Part shown: in pieces, positions 42,704 to 51,969 of the stretch
Layout: every line of letters begins with the position of its first letter
Numbering within the stretch: position 1 is the stretch's first letter
NCBI RefSeq assembly: GCF_022637555.1
Contig: NZ_CP093342.1
Location: 1,302,001-1,366,000, forward strand
DNA length: 64,000 nt
Origin: Microbacterium sp. H1-D42
GTDB taxonomy: Bacteria > Actinomycetota > Actinomycetes > Actinomycetales > Microbacteriaceae
Direction: 5' to 3'
Translations under genes and position numbers: made by a program
Notes under the pieces: generated by a model
Seen by the model: the letters and a program-made list of their open reading frames with translations, nothing else
Told to the model about the DNA's origin: nothing
Database searches by the model: none

Positions 42704-42706
42704 ACC

Positions 42707-42724
42707 GCCGCTGCTGCGAGCGGC
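42707..42724. terminator. small hairpin between convergent genes
   Basis: gccgct and agcggc pair around a 6-nt loop in the 47-nt gap after the sigma gene. Confidence 0.4.
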
Positions 42725-42750
42725 CAGGCCCGATCGGTGTGCCGTGCGGC

Positions 42751-43131
42751 TCAGGCGGTGCCGAACGGGTTGTCGATGACGTAGCGCCAGCCGTGCTCGT
42801 CGTCGCGGATGGCGACATCGGCGGTGGTGCCGGCGAGCGCGATCTGAGACCCGTCGGGGCCGGTGCCGGTGATGGTCCAGTCGGCGATCGCGAGGCCCGT
42901 GTCGCCGGTCTGGAAGACGTGGCGGACGGTCATCGTGATGGGCAGGTTCAGCGACAGGAACTGCGTGAGCGCTCCGCGCACCGCCTCGTCGCCCTGGACG
43001 GGCTGACCCGGTGCCGGCACGAAGACGACATCGGCGACGTTGAGCGCCATCAGACCGTCGAGATCGCGGGCGTTGAATCGATCGGCGAATGCGAGGTTGA
43101 GCTCGTTGAGTTCGGTGACGTTGTTCGACAT
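42751..43131 (-). CDS. SnoaL/NTF2-like protein
   Basis: A 126-aa cone-shaped NTF2 fold. ELNLAFADRFNARDLDGLMA opens the family helix. ADVVFVPAPGQPVQGDEAVR and the strand TGLAIADWTITGTGPDGSQI follow, and it closes with DDEHGWRYVIDNPFG. Substrate unknown; relatives are stress-linked isomerases or binding proteins. A gaaggaag ribosome site precedes ATG 43131. Confidence 0.85.
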   Translation of the reverse strand: MSNNVTELNELNLAFADRFNARDLDGLMALNVADVVFVPAPGQPVQGDEAVRGALTQFLSLNLPITMTVRHVFQTGDTGLAIADWTITGTGPDGSQIALAGTTADVAIRDDEHGWRYVIDNPFGTA

Positions 43132-43214
43132 GTGCTTCCTTCACTGTGGTGGGTGACCGTCGTGCGACCCTTCACAGAGAAAGACGCCCGCTCACGCGAA
43201 GTGTGACAAATCCG

Positions 43215-44690
43215 TCAGCCCAGATTTCCGGTGAGCCTGCCGTGGAATCGCGTCGAATGGTCATCGAGCCCTGAGAACTGCACCTCGATGCCGTGGTCGG
43301 CGTACTTCGCCTGCACCGAATCGAGGGCGGCGACGGTCGAGGCATCCCAGATCTGCGCCGCCGAGAAATCGACGGTGACGGACGCCGGGTCGTCGGCGTA
43401 GGCGAACTGCTCGACCAGATCGTTGCTGCTGCCGAAGAACAGCGGCCCGCGCACGGTGTAGACGACGGCGTCGCCTTCGACGGTGCGTGTGAGCGTGCGC
43501 CCGACCGTGACCACGTGCGCGACTCGTCGCGCGAAGAGCACCATCGCGAGCAGCACTCCCACTGCGACGCCGATCGCGAGGTTGCCGGTTGCCACGACGA
43601 CCACCACGGTGACGACCATGACGGCCGTCTCGGACAGCGGCATCCGCTTGAGCGTCGACGGGCGGATGCTGTGCAGATTGATCGTCGAGACGGCGACCAC
43701 CATCATCACGGCGGCAAGGGCCACCATCGGGATCTGCTCCATGACGTCGCTGAGCACGGTGACGAGCGTGAGCAGGAAGAGTCCGGCGACGAAGGTGGAG
43801 ATGCGCGTGCGCGCCCTGCCCAGCTTCACGTTCACCACGGTCTGCCCGATCATCGCGCAGCCGGCAATGCCGCCCCAGAATCCGGCGAGGATGTTCGCCA
43901 CTCCCAGCGCCCAGGACTCGCGGCCCTTATGCGAGCGCGTGTCGGTCAGGTCGTCGACGAGCTTCGCCGTGAGCAGCGTCTCCATGAGTCCGACGAAGGC
44001 GACGCTCAGCGCCGTCGGGCCGATGATGCCGAGCGTCTCGAGGTTCAGTGGCACGAGCAGGGGCGTGAGGCCGGGCAGCCCACCGGACACGGCGCCCTGA
44101 TCGCCGACGGTAGGCACCGCCAGATGGGCGATCATCGTGATCGCTGTCACCACGACGATGGCCACCAGCGGAGCGGGCACGGCCTTGGTGAGCCGCGGCA
44201 GCCCGATCACGATCAGCAGGGTGAGCGCGAACAGTGGGTAGACCAGCCACGGCACGCCGAGCAGATGCGGAACCTGAGCTGCGAAGATCAGGATGCCCAG
44301 CGCGTTGACGAAGCCGATCATGACGGAACGCGGGATGAACCGCATCACGCGGGCCAGCCCCGTCACGCCGAACAGGATCTGCACGATGCCGGCAAGCACG
44401 ACGGTGGGCAGCAGATACTCGGCTCCGTGCTCGCGCACCATCGGCGCGACCACCAGCGCCACCGCGCCGGCGGCCGCCGTGATCATGGCGGGTCGGCCGC
44501 CGAGGATCGACATCGAGATGGCGAGCACGACCGAGGCGATCAGGCTCACCTTCGGATCGACGCCGGCGATCACCGAGAACGAGATCACCTCGGGAATCAG
44601 CGCCAGAGTCGTGACGATGCCGGCCAGCACCTCAGTGGTCAGCAGCCGTGGCCGGCGGAGGGCCTGCAGAGTCGTGGGGGATGCGGTCAC
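43215..44690 (-). CDS. SulP-family anion permease with STAS domain
   Basis: 491 aa. About 11-12 membrane segments fill residues 20-410, including ALIPEVISFSVIAGVDPKVS at the start of the transport core and FVNALGILIFAAQVPHLLGV. A cytoplasmic STAS domain covers about 415-490 (VYTVRGPLFFGSSNDLVEQF, then VTVDFSAAQIWDASTVAALD). The transported anion (sulfate, bicarbonate or other) cannot be told from sequence; no carbonic anhydrase is fused. The start GTG 44690 follows -10 TAGGGT by six bases. Confidence 0.9.
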   Translation of the reverse strand: MTASPTTLQALRRPRLLTTEVLAGIVTTLALIPEVISFSVIAGVDPKVSLIASVVLAISMSILGGRPAMITAAAGAVALVVAPMVREHGAEYLLPTVVLAGIVQILFGVTGLARVMRFIPRSVMIGFVNALGILIFAAQVPHLLGVPWLVYPLFALTLLIVIGLPRLTKAVPAPLVAIVVVTAITMIAHLAVPTVGDQGAVSGGLPGLTPLLVPLNLETLGIIGPTALSVAFVGLMETLLTAKLVDDLTDTRSHKGRESWALGVANILAGFWGGIAGCAMIGQTVVNVKLGRARTRISTFVAGLFLLTLVTVLSDVMEQIPMVALAAVMMVVAVSTINLHSIRPSTLKRMPLSETAVMVVTVVVVVATGNLAIGVAVGVLLAMVLFARRVAHVVTVGRTLTRTVEGDAVVYTVRGPLFFGSSNDLVEQFAYADDPASVTVDFSAAQIWDASTVAALDSVQAKYADHGIEVQFSGLDDHSTRFHGRLTGNLG

Positions 44691-44696
44691 CGATCC

Positions 44697-44702
44697 ACCC
44701 TA
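44697..44702 (-). promoter_or_regulatory. -10 element, leaderless spacing
   Basis: Minus-strand TAGGGT, six bases, then GTG 44690. Confidence 0.55.
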
Positions 44703-44759
44703 TGGGAGCGCTGCCCAGGGTGGTGTCCCGTGCCGGCCCCTGGGCTCAGGCAGGCACTG

Positions 44760-46253
44760 TCACCCGCCGGCGCCGCGGAAGTCGATCCAGCTCGTCTTGG
44801 TCGTGGTGTACTGCGTGAGCGCCTGCACCCCCTTGTCGCGTCCGCTGCCGGTTCCCTTGACGCCGCCGAACGGCCGGTCGATGCCGAGGGCGTTGAAGTC
44901 ATTGGCCCACACGATGCCGGCGTGCATCTCGCGGGTCATGCGGTGCGCGCGCCCGAGGCTGCCTGTCCACACCGAGGCCGCCAGCCCGTAGACGGTGTCG
45001 TTCGCCAGATGCAGCGCCTCGGCCTCATCACGGAACGTCGAGATCGTCAGCACCGGCCCGAAGACCTCCTGCTGCGCGATGGGCGACGCGTTGTCGACGT
45101 GGTCGACGATCGTCGGCGGCAGGTAGAAGCCACCGCGCACGGGTTCGACCGGCTCTCCGCCGGTGAGCAGGTCGCCAGAGCGGTTGGCGGTGAGCGTCGC
45201 GAGGATCCCGTCCAGCTGCGCCCGTGAGGCGATCGCGCCCATCTTCGTCGCCTCTGACAGCGGGTCGGCCGGCACCCAGGCTGCCGCGGCGGCCAGCACC
45301 TTCTCGACGACCTGATCGTGCACGCCCTCCTGCACGAGCAGGCGCGAGCCCGCCGTGCAGGCCTGGCCGGCGTTGTAGAGGATGCTGGCGGCGACCGTCT
45401 CGGCCAGCCGGTCGAGATCCTCCACATCCTCGAAGACCACCTGCGGCGACTTGCCACCTGCCTCGATCGCGACGGCCTTGCCGTTCGACGATGCGGCGTT
45501 CACCGCCACGCGTCGCCCGACGGCCGTCGAGCCGGTGAAGGTGACCTTGTCGACATCGGGATGCTGCGCCAGCGCCGCCCCGACCGTGGCGCCGCGCCCC
45601 GGTACGACGTTGAAGACGCCGTCCGGGATGCCGGCCTCGGCGGCCAGCCGCGCCAGGATCAGCGCAGGCAGCGTGGACAGCTCCGAGGGCTTGAGCACCA
45701 CCGAGTTGCCGGTGGCCAGTGCCGGCGCGAACTTCCACGCGGCGATGATGATCGAGAAGTTCCACGGCACGATCGCCGCGATCACGCCCATCGGCTCCCT
45801 GGTCACCGTGAGCAGGGCGTGCTCTGGCGAGGGCAGCACCTCGTCGTGAACCTTGTCGATGGCATCCGCATACCAGCGGATGGCCTCGGCCGTCTCGTCC
45901 ACCTCGGCGGTGAGCATCTGGGTGATGGGCTTGCCGACATCCAGGCTTTCGGCCAGGGCGAGCTCGTCCCGACTCTGCAGCACGAGTGCGGCGAACCGGC
46001 GCATGATCTCTGCACGTGCGCGCGGCTCGAGACGCCGCCAGCGGCCGTCGTCGAACGCCTTCCTGGCTGCGGCGACCGCAGCATCCGCAGCGGGTGCGCC
46101 CCCGTCCTCGAGTCTGGCGATCACCGCGCCGTCGCGCGGCGAGATGGTCTCGAACGCAGTCGCGCCGGCGATGGCGGTGAACGCGCCATCGATGAAGGCG
46201 CTGGTCTCGGGCATCCATCGCTCTGCCCTTGCCGGCCACGCAGCTGCGCTCAT
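44760..46253 (-). CDS. NAD(P)-dependent aldehyde dehydrogenase
   Basis: 497 aa. The catalytic pair is Glu264 (AIEAGGKSP) and Cys299 (NAGQACTAGSRL). VPWNFSIIIAAWKFAPALA near residue 163 and VTFTGSTAVGRRVA near 237 form the cofactor site. It is closest by pattern to gamma-glutamyl-gamma-aminobutyraldehyde or betaine-aldehyde dehydrogenases. Last gene of the minus-strand glycoside operon; ATG 46253 overlaps the GH1 stop and has gagaggagc upstream. Its substrate may be an aldehyde formed in the pathway, which is inference. Confidence 0.88.
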   Translation of the reverse strand: MSAAAWPARAERWMPETSAFIDGAFTAIAGATAFETISPRDGAVIARLEDGGAPAADAAVAAARKAFDDGRWRRLEPRARAEIMRRFAALVLQSRDELALAESLDVGKPITQMLTAEVDETAEAIRWYADAIDKVHDEVLPSPEHALLTVTREPMGVIAAIVPWNFSIIIAAWKFAPALATGNSVVLKPSELSTLPALILARLAAEAGIPDGVFNVVPGRGATVGAALAQHPDVDKVTFTGSTAVGRRVAVNAASSNGKAVAIEAGGKSPQVVFEDVEDLDRLAETVAASILYNAGQACTAGSRLLVQEGVHDQVVEKVLAAAAAWVPADPLSEATKMGAIASRAQLDGILATLTANRSGDLLTGGEPVEPVRGGFYLPPTIVDHVDNASPIAQQEVFGPVLTISTFRDEAEALHLANDTVYGLAASVWTGSLGRAHRMTREMHAGIVWANDFNALGIDRPFGGVKGTGSGRDKGVQALTQYTTTKTSWIDFRGAGG

Positions 46254-47611
46254 GCGTCTGCTCCTCTCACGAGATCCCGGTACCACTGGAACGACGCCTT
46301 CCTCGTTCGGGTCTGCGTCGCAAAATCGACGTGGACGATGCCGAAGCGCTGCGTGTACCCGGCCGCCCACTCGAAGTTGTCCATCAGCGACCACAGGTAA
46401 TAACCGCGCACATCCACACCCGCATCGATCGCCTGCGCTGTCGCTGCCAAATGTTGCTGGATGTACGACAGGCGCTCTGGGTCGTCGCACACGCCGTCCC
46501 GCACGACATCGACGAACGCCGCGCCGTTCTCGGTGATCTCGATCGGCGGCACGGCGTCGCCGTAGCGGGCCTTCAGGCCGGTCAGCAGATCACGCAGCGC
46601 ATCCGGGACGATCGGCCAGTCGAAGCCGGTGCGCTCGGCACTCACGCCACCGGCCCCGTCTTCGAACTGGCCGAGCGCGAACGGGAACGCGCCGTGCGGT
46701 GTCGGGATCGGGGGAGAGGGGCGGTAGAAGTTCACGCCGAGCACATCGATCGGCTGCGCGATGATCTGCAGGTCTCCATCGCGCACGAAGCGGTCGATCG
46801 GCGCGAAGTCGGCGATCTCGGCCGGGTACTCGCCGCGCAGCAGTGGGTCGGTGAACAGGTGGTTCACCCAGGCATCCCACTGCGGTCCGAGCGCCGAGTG
46901 CTCGAGGGCAGGGCGAGCCGGGGAGTAGTAGTTCGCGATGCCGATGGCAGCGTCCGTCTCGGCGCGCAGCGCCTGCACGCTCAGGCCGTGACCGAGCAGC
47001 AGATGGTGGGCGACCTGCGCGGCACCTGTCCCGAGCCGCAGGCCGGGCGCGTGCACGGCATGGATGTGCCCGTGCGACATGTGGTTGTACGGCTCATTGA
47101 GCGTGATCCAGGTGTCGACGCCGTCGATCTCGCGGGCGGCCACCGCCGCGAACTCGGCGAGTCGGTGCGCGGCGTCGCGGGTGGTCCAGCCGCCGCGGTC
47201 CTGCAGGCGCTGCGGCAGATCCCAGTGGAACACCGTCGCCATCGGGGCGATGTTCCGCTCGCGCAGTCCGTCGACGAGCCGGCGGTAGAAGTCGACTCCG
47301 GCGCGGTTCACGGTGGCGTCGTCGCCGGAGAGGATGCGGGTCCACGAGAGCGAGAACCGGTAGGCCTGCGCGCCGAGATCAGCCAGCAGATCGAGGTCCT
47401 CGTCCAGGCGGTGATAGTGATCGCAGGCGAGGTCGGCGGTGTGCCCGTCGCGGATCGCGCCAGGCAGCGTGCTGAACGTGTCCCAGATGCTCGGGGTGCG
47501 GCCGTCCGCCGTGAGCGCCCCCTCGATCTGGAATGCGGCTGTGGCGGTGCCGAATCGGAAATCGGCAGGGAAGTCGGATCGTCGCGGGACGGGTGTGTGC
47601 GGTTTGGTCAC
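46250..47611 (-). CDS. GH1 beta-glycosidase
   Basis: A 453-aa TIM-barrel retaining glycosidase. FPADFRFGTATAAFQIEGAL is the GH1 N-terminal signature. The acid/base is Glu173 (TLNEPYN) and the nucleophile Glu361 (EITENGAAF). GYYLWSLMDNFEWAAGYTQR completes the sugar site. It is intracellular, with no signal peptide, and fits hydrolysis of disaccharides imported by the ABC system opposite. GTG 47611 overlaps the upstream stop, and gagaagga lies just before it inside the upstream gene. Confidence 0.92.
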   Translation of the reverse strand: MTKPHTPVPRRSDFPADFRFGTATAAFQIEGALTADGRTPSIWDTFSTLPGAIRDGHTADLACDHYHRLDEDLDLLADLGAQAYRFSLSWTRILSGDDATVNRAGVDFYRRLVDGLRERNIAPMATVFHWDLPQRLQDRGGWTTRDAAHRLAEFAAVAAREIDGVDTWITLNEPYNHMSHGHIHAVHAPGLRLGTGAAQVAHHLLLGHGLSVQALRAETDAAIGIANYYSPARPALEHSALGPQWDAWVNHLFTDPLLRGEYPAEIADFAPIDRFVRDGDLQIIAQPIDVLGVNFYRPSPPIPTPHGAFPFALGQFEDGAGGVSAERTGFDWPIVPDALRDLLTGLKARYGDAVPPIEITENGAAFVDVVRDGVCDDPERLSYIQQHLAATAQAIDAGVDVRGYYLWSLMDNFEWAAGYTQRFGIVHVDFATQTRTRKASFQWYRDLVRGADA

Positions 47612-48774
47612 AGTGCGTCCTTCTCGGTCGGCGAGGTGGTGGCGATCGGAGAAGTGGTGGCGATCGGGGCGAGCCGCGTGTCGAACACGACAGTGCCGTC
47701 GAGGTGCCGGGTGGTGAGGACGAGCTCGCCGTCGCCGGTGCTGATCTCGGTCCAGGTCGCGGCCTCGGCGTTCTTCGGCGATGGGTGGGGCCCGCCTGCC
47801 ACGAGCTGCGCGTACGGGAACTCGGCTGTGGCTTCGAGGAACGCCGGCTCATGAGTGTGGCCCGAGATGACCAGCTGGGCGCCCCACTCGGCGAGCGCGT
47901 CGTGCCAGGCGTCGCGGCTCATCCGGCTGAACCAGTCGTAGCCGCCGCGGTCGTAGTCGGCCGGCGTCTCGTCGATCCACCGCAGCGGGATGTGGCAGAA
48001 CACGATCCGGTACGGCGCATCACGGATCTCGGGGCGGGCGGTCGCGTCGCGCAGCCACTCCGCCTGCTCGGCACGCAGCGGCTCGAACGCGACCCTGCCC
48101 TTGAAGGTGGGGTGGTCGTCGGGCTTGTCCTCGCCGGTGTGCAACTGCACGAAGGCGACGGGGCCGATGCGCGCGGCCGAGTACGGTCGCTGCTCCGGCA
48201 TCGCGACGTACTCTGCGAGCTGGTACGCCCACGTGCCCCGCACGTCATGGTTGCCGAGCACGATCGACAGCGGACGGCCATCGCTGATGTCGAGTCCCTC
48301 CGGAGCCAGCACCGTGCGGGTGAAGGCGTCCTCCTTCTTCCAGTCGTTGCAGAGGTCGCCATTCCACAGCAGCATGTCGACGGGCGGGGTCACCTCGTCG
48401 AGCTTCCGCAGCGTCGCACCTCGTTCGTGCGTGTCGTTCCACACCGCGATGTGCGCGCCGTCGGCATCCGGGTCCAGCGTGCGCACCTGCTTCCACTCGC
48501 TCTCGTGACGCGCGGAGGGGCCGGCGATCGCCTCGGTGACGGCGCGGAATCGGATGCTGTCGCCGGCGGCGAAGCCGCCGAGCCTGACCCGAAGCACGCG
48601 ATCGCTCTGGGGGGTCAGGCCGAAGGCATCCGCTCGCGCCACGCCGCTCGCATCGCCACTGTGCCATTCGATCCACCCGCGACTGAGACGCTCCACGCCC
48701 CAGACGATCTCGAAGCCGTCAGCGCGGGGCGCCATCACGACGGGTGGGCTGGTCACAGGCTTCTTGCGGGTCAT
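47608..48774 (-). CDS. calcineurin-like metallophosphoesterase in a sugar operon
   Basis: 388 aa. A beta-rich N-terminal domain (about 1-105, similar in style to purple acid phosphatase N-domains) precedes the metallophosphoesterase core. Core motifs are VWNDTHERG, LLWNGDLCND, IVLGNHDVRG, FCHIPLRW and VISGHTHE, so all five metal-binding blocks are present. There is no signal peptide. The C-terminus has a short repeat (APIATTSPIATTSPTEKDAL) generated by a 15-bp DNA duplication. The substrate is unknown; a sugar phosphate or phosphodiester is possible from context. Confidence 0.82.
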   Translation of the reverse strand: MTRKKPVTSPPVVMAPRADGFEIVWGVERLSRGWIEWHSGDASGVARADAFGLTPQSDRVLRVRLGGFAAGDSIRFRAVTEAIAGPSARHESEWKQVRTLDPDADGAHIAVWNDTHERGATLRKLDEVTPPVDMLLWNGDLCNDWKKEDAFTRTVLAPEGLDISDGRPLSIVLGNHDVRGTWAYQLAEYVAMPEQRPYSAARIGPVAFVQLHTGEDKPDDHPTFKGRVAFEPLRAEQAEWLRDATARPEIRDAPYRIVFCHIPLRWIDETPADYDRGGYDWFSRMSRDAWHDALAEWGAQLVISGHTHEPAFLEATAEFPYAQLVAGGPHPSPKNAEAATWTEISTGDGELVLTTRHLDGTVVFDTRLAPIATTSPIATTSPTEKDAL

Positions 48775-50888
48775 CGGCGATCCTTTTCAGTGGGGGAGAC
48801 GGGGGAGAGGTCGAGCGTGAAGCGGTACCGCAGGTCGTCATCGAACCACATGCGGAAGTTCGTGCCCCACATGTTGTTGTGCAGGTTCACGAACAGCCCG
48901 TCGTCCGGTTCGGCGATGAGGTTCTCGAAGCGGAACAGGCGCGGCGCGCCCACGGCGACGAGCGGGGCATCCCGGGTGTGCAGGGCGAAGCCCGTGCTGT
49001 GCGTCAGGGCTGAGACGGCGTGCAGGCTGCGGTTGCCGTTGCGGACGACCCGCTGCGGGTCGACAGGGGTGCCGAGCTTGTGCATCCGCCAGTCGCCCTC
49101 ACCGGTGCGCGGCCGGAATCCGAACCAGCTGGCTTCGGGCAGGCGCGAGGCATCGCGGCCGGTCACGTCGAGGACGACCTCGATGCGACCTGTGCCTGTG
49201 GAATCGGTGGCTGTGAAGCAGTACTCGATGCGGAGGTTCCTGGGAGCGCCCCACAACGAGCTGGCAGCATCGGGCATCGTCAGCCGCACCTCGACGATCG
49301 CCTCGCCGTCGACGTCGCGGCGGGAGATCGATGCGAGCTGCGGTTCGAACACCTGCGCTGGTTGGGTCTCGGCGATCGCTAGCCCAGGCTTGGTCTGGTC
49401 TGGCACTGCCCAGAACGCCGTCTCGTCGAACCGGCGCACGTACTGCTGCACCCAGAGCTGCTCATCGTGCTCGTCGAAGGTCTGGTACCGGAAGGCGCCC
49501 AACCGATGGTCATCATCCGCCCAGTCGGCGCCGCTGTCGTCGATCAGCGAGACGATCGCGCCATCGGAGCCGAAGCGCACGCGCCAGGGGCCGAGCTCGT
49601 GCACGGCGGCCGGGTCGAGAGGAGTCGCGTAGAGCGGCGTCGCGCCGTCATCGGCGGTGGATGCCGGGAGCAGCTCCGCCAAGGCAGCCGCGGCAGCCTT
49701 CGCGCGAGACGGCTCGAGGGCAGCGACGGCCCGGTCGATGTAGGACCGCTGCTCCGCCCAGGAGGACTCGAACTGCGAATAGCTCAGCTCGTGGGACGGG
49801 TGCTCGCTGTACGCCCATGCATAGATGTCGAACTCGGCGGGGTTCAGCGCCGGGTCGATGACATCGCGCCGGCGGGCGGCGGTGAAATCGTGCTTGGCGT
49901 AGTTCACGTAGTCGGGCAGCCAGGTCTTCAGATCCTGCCCCCAGGTGTGCTCGGCGACGAGCAGGAGTGCATCGCCGAAGCCGATCGCCTCGTCACTGCG
50001 CGGGTCGAGCTCGCGGGCGGCGATCCAGTCGGCGCGCAGCGCCAGCAGCCGCTTGAGCTGTGCGGTCAGCAGCGGGTCGCTGCCCACCCCGTGGATCCAC
50101 GAGTCCGCGATCTCGTCGGTGAGCACGGGGAGGGTGTCGCGGTAGCGCAGCACGGCGCCGGCGAAGTCGTCGAGAGTGGATGCCACGATCCGGGCATCCG
50201 GATGCGCCTCGGCCAGCTGCGCGAACAGGTCTTCGACGTCTTCGGCGCTGGGAGGGCCCATGTTGTCGCCGGTGTGCGCGAGGTGCAGGGCGTCGGTGCC
50301 GCCTGGCGCGATCGCCAGCTCGAGACCCTCTGCGCCGTAGCCGTGCGAGTAGTTCACGACGACCTCGCTGCCGTCAGGCGCGACCCAGCGGAAGAACTCC
50401 GGCACCTCGGGCACGGCAGAGGCGCCGTTGACGCCGAGATGCAGGTACTCGACGCCGGCGGATGCCAGTGCCGGCACGATCCCGATGGTGTGGCCAGGCA
50501 CGTCCGTCATCTTGGCTGCCACGGTGCGCACGCCGAACCGCTCGTCAAGACGGTGCGAGATCGCGAGGCCGTGGTCGAACAGCGAGCGGTCCATCACCTC
50601 ACAGTGCAGGGTCATCGGCAGGGCGTGCCAGCGCACGTGCCCGGCGCGGATCGCCGCCTCGACCTGTGCTCTGGCATCCTCGTCGCTCGATTGCAGCGCC
50701 TCGTGGATGAGCCATGAGCCGGTGGTCCACACGAAGCGCGCCAGGCCACCGCGACGCTGCAGCTCTTCAGCCAGGGCGATCGCCCCAGGCAGATACGAGG
50801 TGAGGTACCGCTCGGTGACCCTGGTCGCGAGGTCGGTGAAGCCGATGTCGAGGTGAGTCTTGAAGACGACGTGGATCGTCGAGATCAT
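48771..50888 (-). CDS. DUF5054 / GH38-like glycoside hydrolase
   Basis: 705 aa. It starts STIHVVFKTHLDIGFTDLAT, matching the THLDIGF metal-site motif of alpha-mannosidase-type GH38 enzymes and the DUF5054 family. AAKMTDVPGHTIGIVPALAS and EYLHLGVNGASAVPEVPEFF follow in the N-terminal half. The C-terminal half is beta-rich (RIEYCFTATDSTGTGRIEVV). It is likely an intracellular retaining glycosidase on alpha-linked sugars, but specificity is unknown. First gene of the minus operon; aaaggag precedes ATG 50888. The frame is open further upstream, but the extra sequence lies in the shared promoter region. Confidence 0.82.
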   Translation of the reverse strand: MISTIHVVFKTHLDIGFTDLATRVTERYLTSYLPGAIALAEELQRRGGLARFVWTTGSWLIHEALQSSDEDARAQVEAAIRAGHVRWHALPMTLHCEVMDRSLFDHGLAISHRLDERFGVRTVAAKMTDVPGHTIGIVPALASAGVEYLHLGVNGASAVPEVPEFFRWVAPDGSEVVVNYSHGYGAEGLELAIAPGGTDALHLAHTGDNMGPPSAEDVEDLFAQLAEAHPDARIVASTLDDFAGAVLRYRDTLPVLTDEIADSWIHGVGSDPLLTAQLKRLLALRADWIAARELDPRSDEAIGFGDALLLVAEHTWGQDLKTWLPDYVNYAKHDFTAARRRDVIDPALNPAEFDIYAWAYSEHPSHELSYSQFESSWAEQRSYIDRAVAALEPSRAKAAAAALAELLPASTADDGATPLYATPLDPAAVHELGPWRVRFGSDGAIVSLIDDSGADWADDDHRLGAFRYQTFDEHDEQLWVQQYVRRFDETAFWAVPDQTKPGLAIAETQPAQVFEPQLASISRRDVDGEAIVEVRLTMPDAASSLWGAPRNLRIEYCFTATDSTGTGRIEVVLDVTGRDASRLPEASWFGFRPRTGEGDWRMHKLGTPVDPQRVVRNGNRSLHAVSALTHSTGFALHTRDAPLVAVGAPRLFRFENLIAEPDDGLFVNLHNNMWGTNFRMWFDDDLRYRFTLDLSPVSPTEKDRR

Positions 50889-50948
50889 GCGGTGGCTCCT
50901 TTGCCAGGGCGGCGCAGATGGGCTGTCAGGATTAATGCCAAACGGCGC

Positions 50949-50977
50949 TTGCTTTTGGTTTACGTAAACATTACGCT
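50949..50977 (+). promoter_or_regulatory. ABC operon promoter with LacI-type operator in the spacer
   Basis: -35 TTGCTT (50949-50954), 17-bp spacer, -10 TACGCT (50972-50977). The spacer contains the perfect 12-bp palindrome GTTTACGTAAAC (50958-50969), a typical LacI/GalR-family operator with a central CG. Binding there would block this promoter and probably the divergent minus-strand operon as well. Confidence 0.72.
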
Positions 50978-50991
50978 GATCTCGATCGAGT

Positions 50992-51005
50992 TGGCAACGT
51001 AAACA
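50992..51005 (+). promoter_or_regulatory. second LacI-type operator
   Basis: TGGCAACGTAAACA is identical over 14 nt to the site at the lacI/GH36 intergenic region (57217-57230). It shares the acGTAAAC half-site with the palindrome at 50958-50969. The centre-to-centre distance of about 35 nt could allow cooperative binding. Confidence 0.68.
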
Positions 51006-51027
51006 TTCACGAGGAAGTGACGTCGTT

Positions 51028-51969
51028 ATGACGCAGATGGCAATAGCTGCCCCCAGACCAAGACGGCGGATCCGCCGTGACTGGGCGGGATGGATCTTCG
51101 TCGGGCCGTTCATGGCGGTGTTCGCCCTCGTGCTCATCGCGCCGCTGATCTACGCGATCTACCTCAGCCTGTGGCGCGAGACGCTGATCGGCGGAGTCTC
51201 GTTCGTCGGGCTGGAGAATTATGTCAAGGCGCTGGAGGACCCGAAGTTCTGGGAGGCGCTGGCCAGGGTCACGGTCTTCCTGCTGATCCAGGTGCCGATC
51301 ATGCTGGCGATCGCGCTGTTCGCCGCCCTCGCCCTGGACAGTGCGCGGCTGCGCTGGGTGCCGCTGTTCCGGCTCTCGATCTTCCTGCCCTACGCGGTGC
51401 CCGGCGTCGTCGCCGTGATGATCTGGGGATACATGTACGGGGCGCAGTTCGGCCTCGTCGCCGACATCAACAACTGGCTCGGCATCAAGATCCCCGAGCC
51501 CCTGTCGAGCAGCTGGATCATGGTCGCGATCGGCAACATCGTCACCTGGGAGTTCGTCGGCTACAACATGCTCGTCTTCTACGCGGGGCTGAAGGCCATC
51601 CCGCAGGAGCTGTACGAAGCAGCCGAGATCGATGGGGCAGGGGCCATCCGCACCATCTTCAGCATCAAGCTTCCCGGTATCCGCGGAGCGATGATCATCG
51701 CGACGCTCTTCTCGATCATCGGCAGCTTCCAGCTGTTCAACGAGCCGCAGATGCTGGCCTCGCTGGTGCCGAACCAGATCTCCAGCTACTTCACCCCGAA
51801 CATCTACGCCTTCAACCTGTCGTTCTCGGGCTCGATGTTCAACTACGCCGCGGCCATCGCGATCCTCTCCGGCATCATCACCATGGTCGTCGCCTTCATC
51901 GCGCAGAACCCCGAGGGGCTGTTCACCCGCAAGCGCAAGGCGAACTCGCTCGAGGAGGAGCAGGCATGA
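51028..51969 (+). CDS. ABC sugar transporter permease 1 (CUT1 type)
   Basis: 313 aa with six membrane segments. The N-terminal GWIFVGPFMAVFALVLIAPL helix and the EAAEIDGAGAIRTIFSIKLP coupling loop near residue 203 identify a CUT1 binding-protein-dependent permease. It pairs with the next gene. ATG 51028 has gaggaag upstream. No ATPase gene is in the locus, so a shared MsiK-type ATPase elsewhere is probably used. Confidence 0.93.
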   Translation: MTQMAIAAPRPRRRIRRDWAGWIFVGPFMAVFALVLIAPLIYAIYLSLWRETLIGGVSFVGLENYVKALEDPKFWEALARVTVFLLIQVPIMLAIALFAALALDSARLRWVPLFRLSIFLPYAVPGVVAVMIWGYMYGAQFGLVADINNWLGIKIPEPLSSSWIMVAIGNIVTWEFVGYNMLVFYAGLKAIPQELYEAAEIDGAGAIRTIFSIKLPGIRGAMIIATLFSIIGSFQLFNEPQMLASLVPNQISSYFTPNIYAFNLSFSGSMFNYAAAIAILSGIITMVVAFIAQNPEGLFTRKRKANSLEEEQA

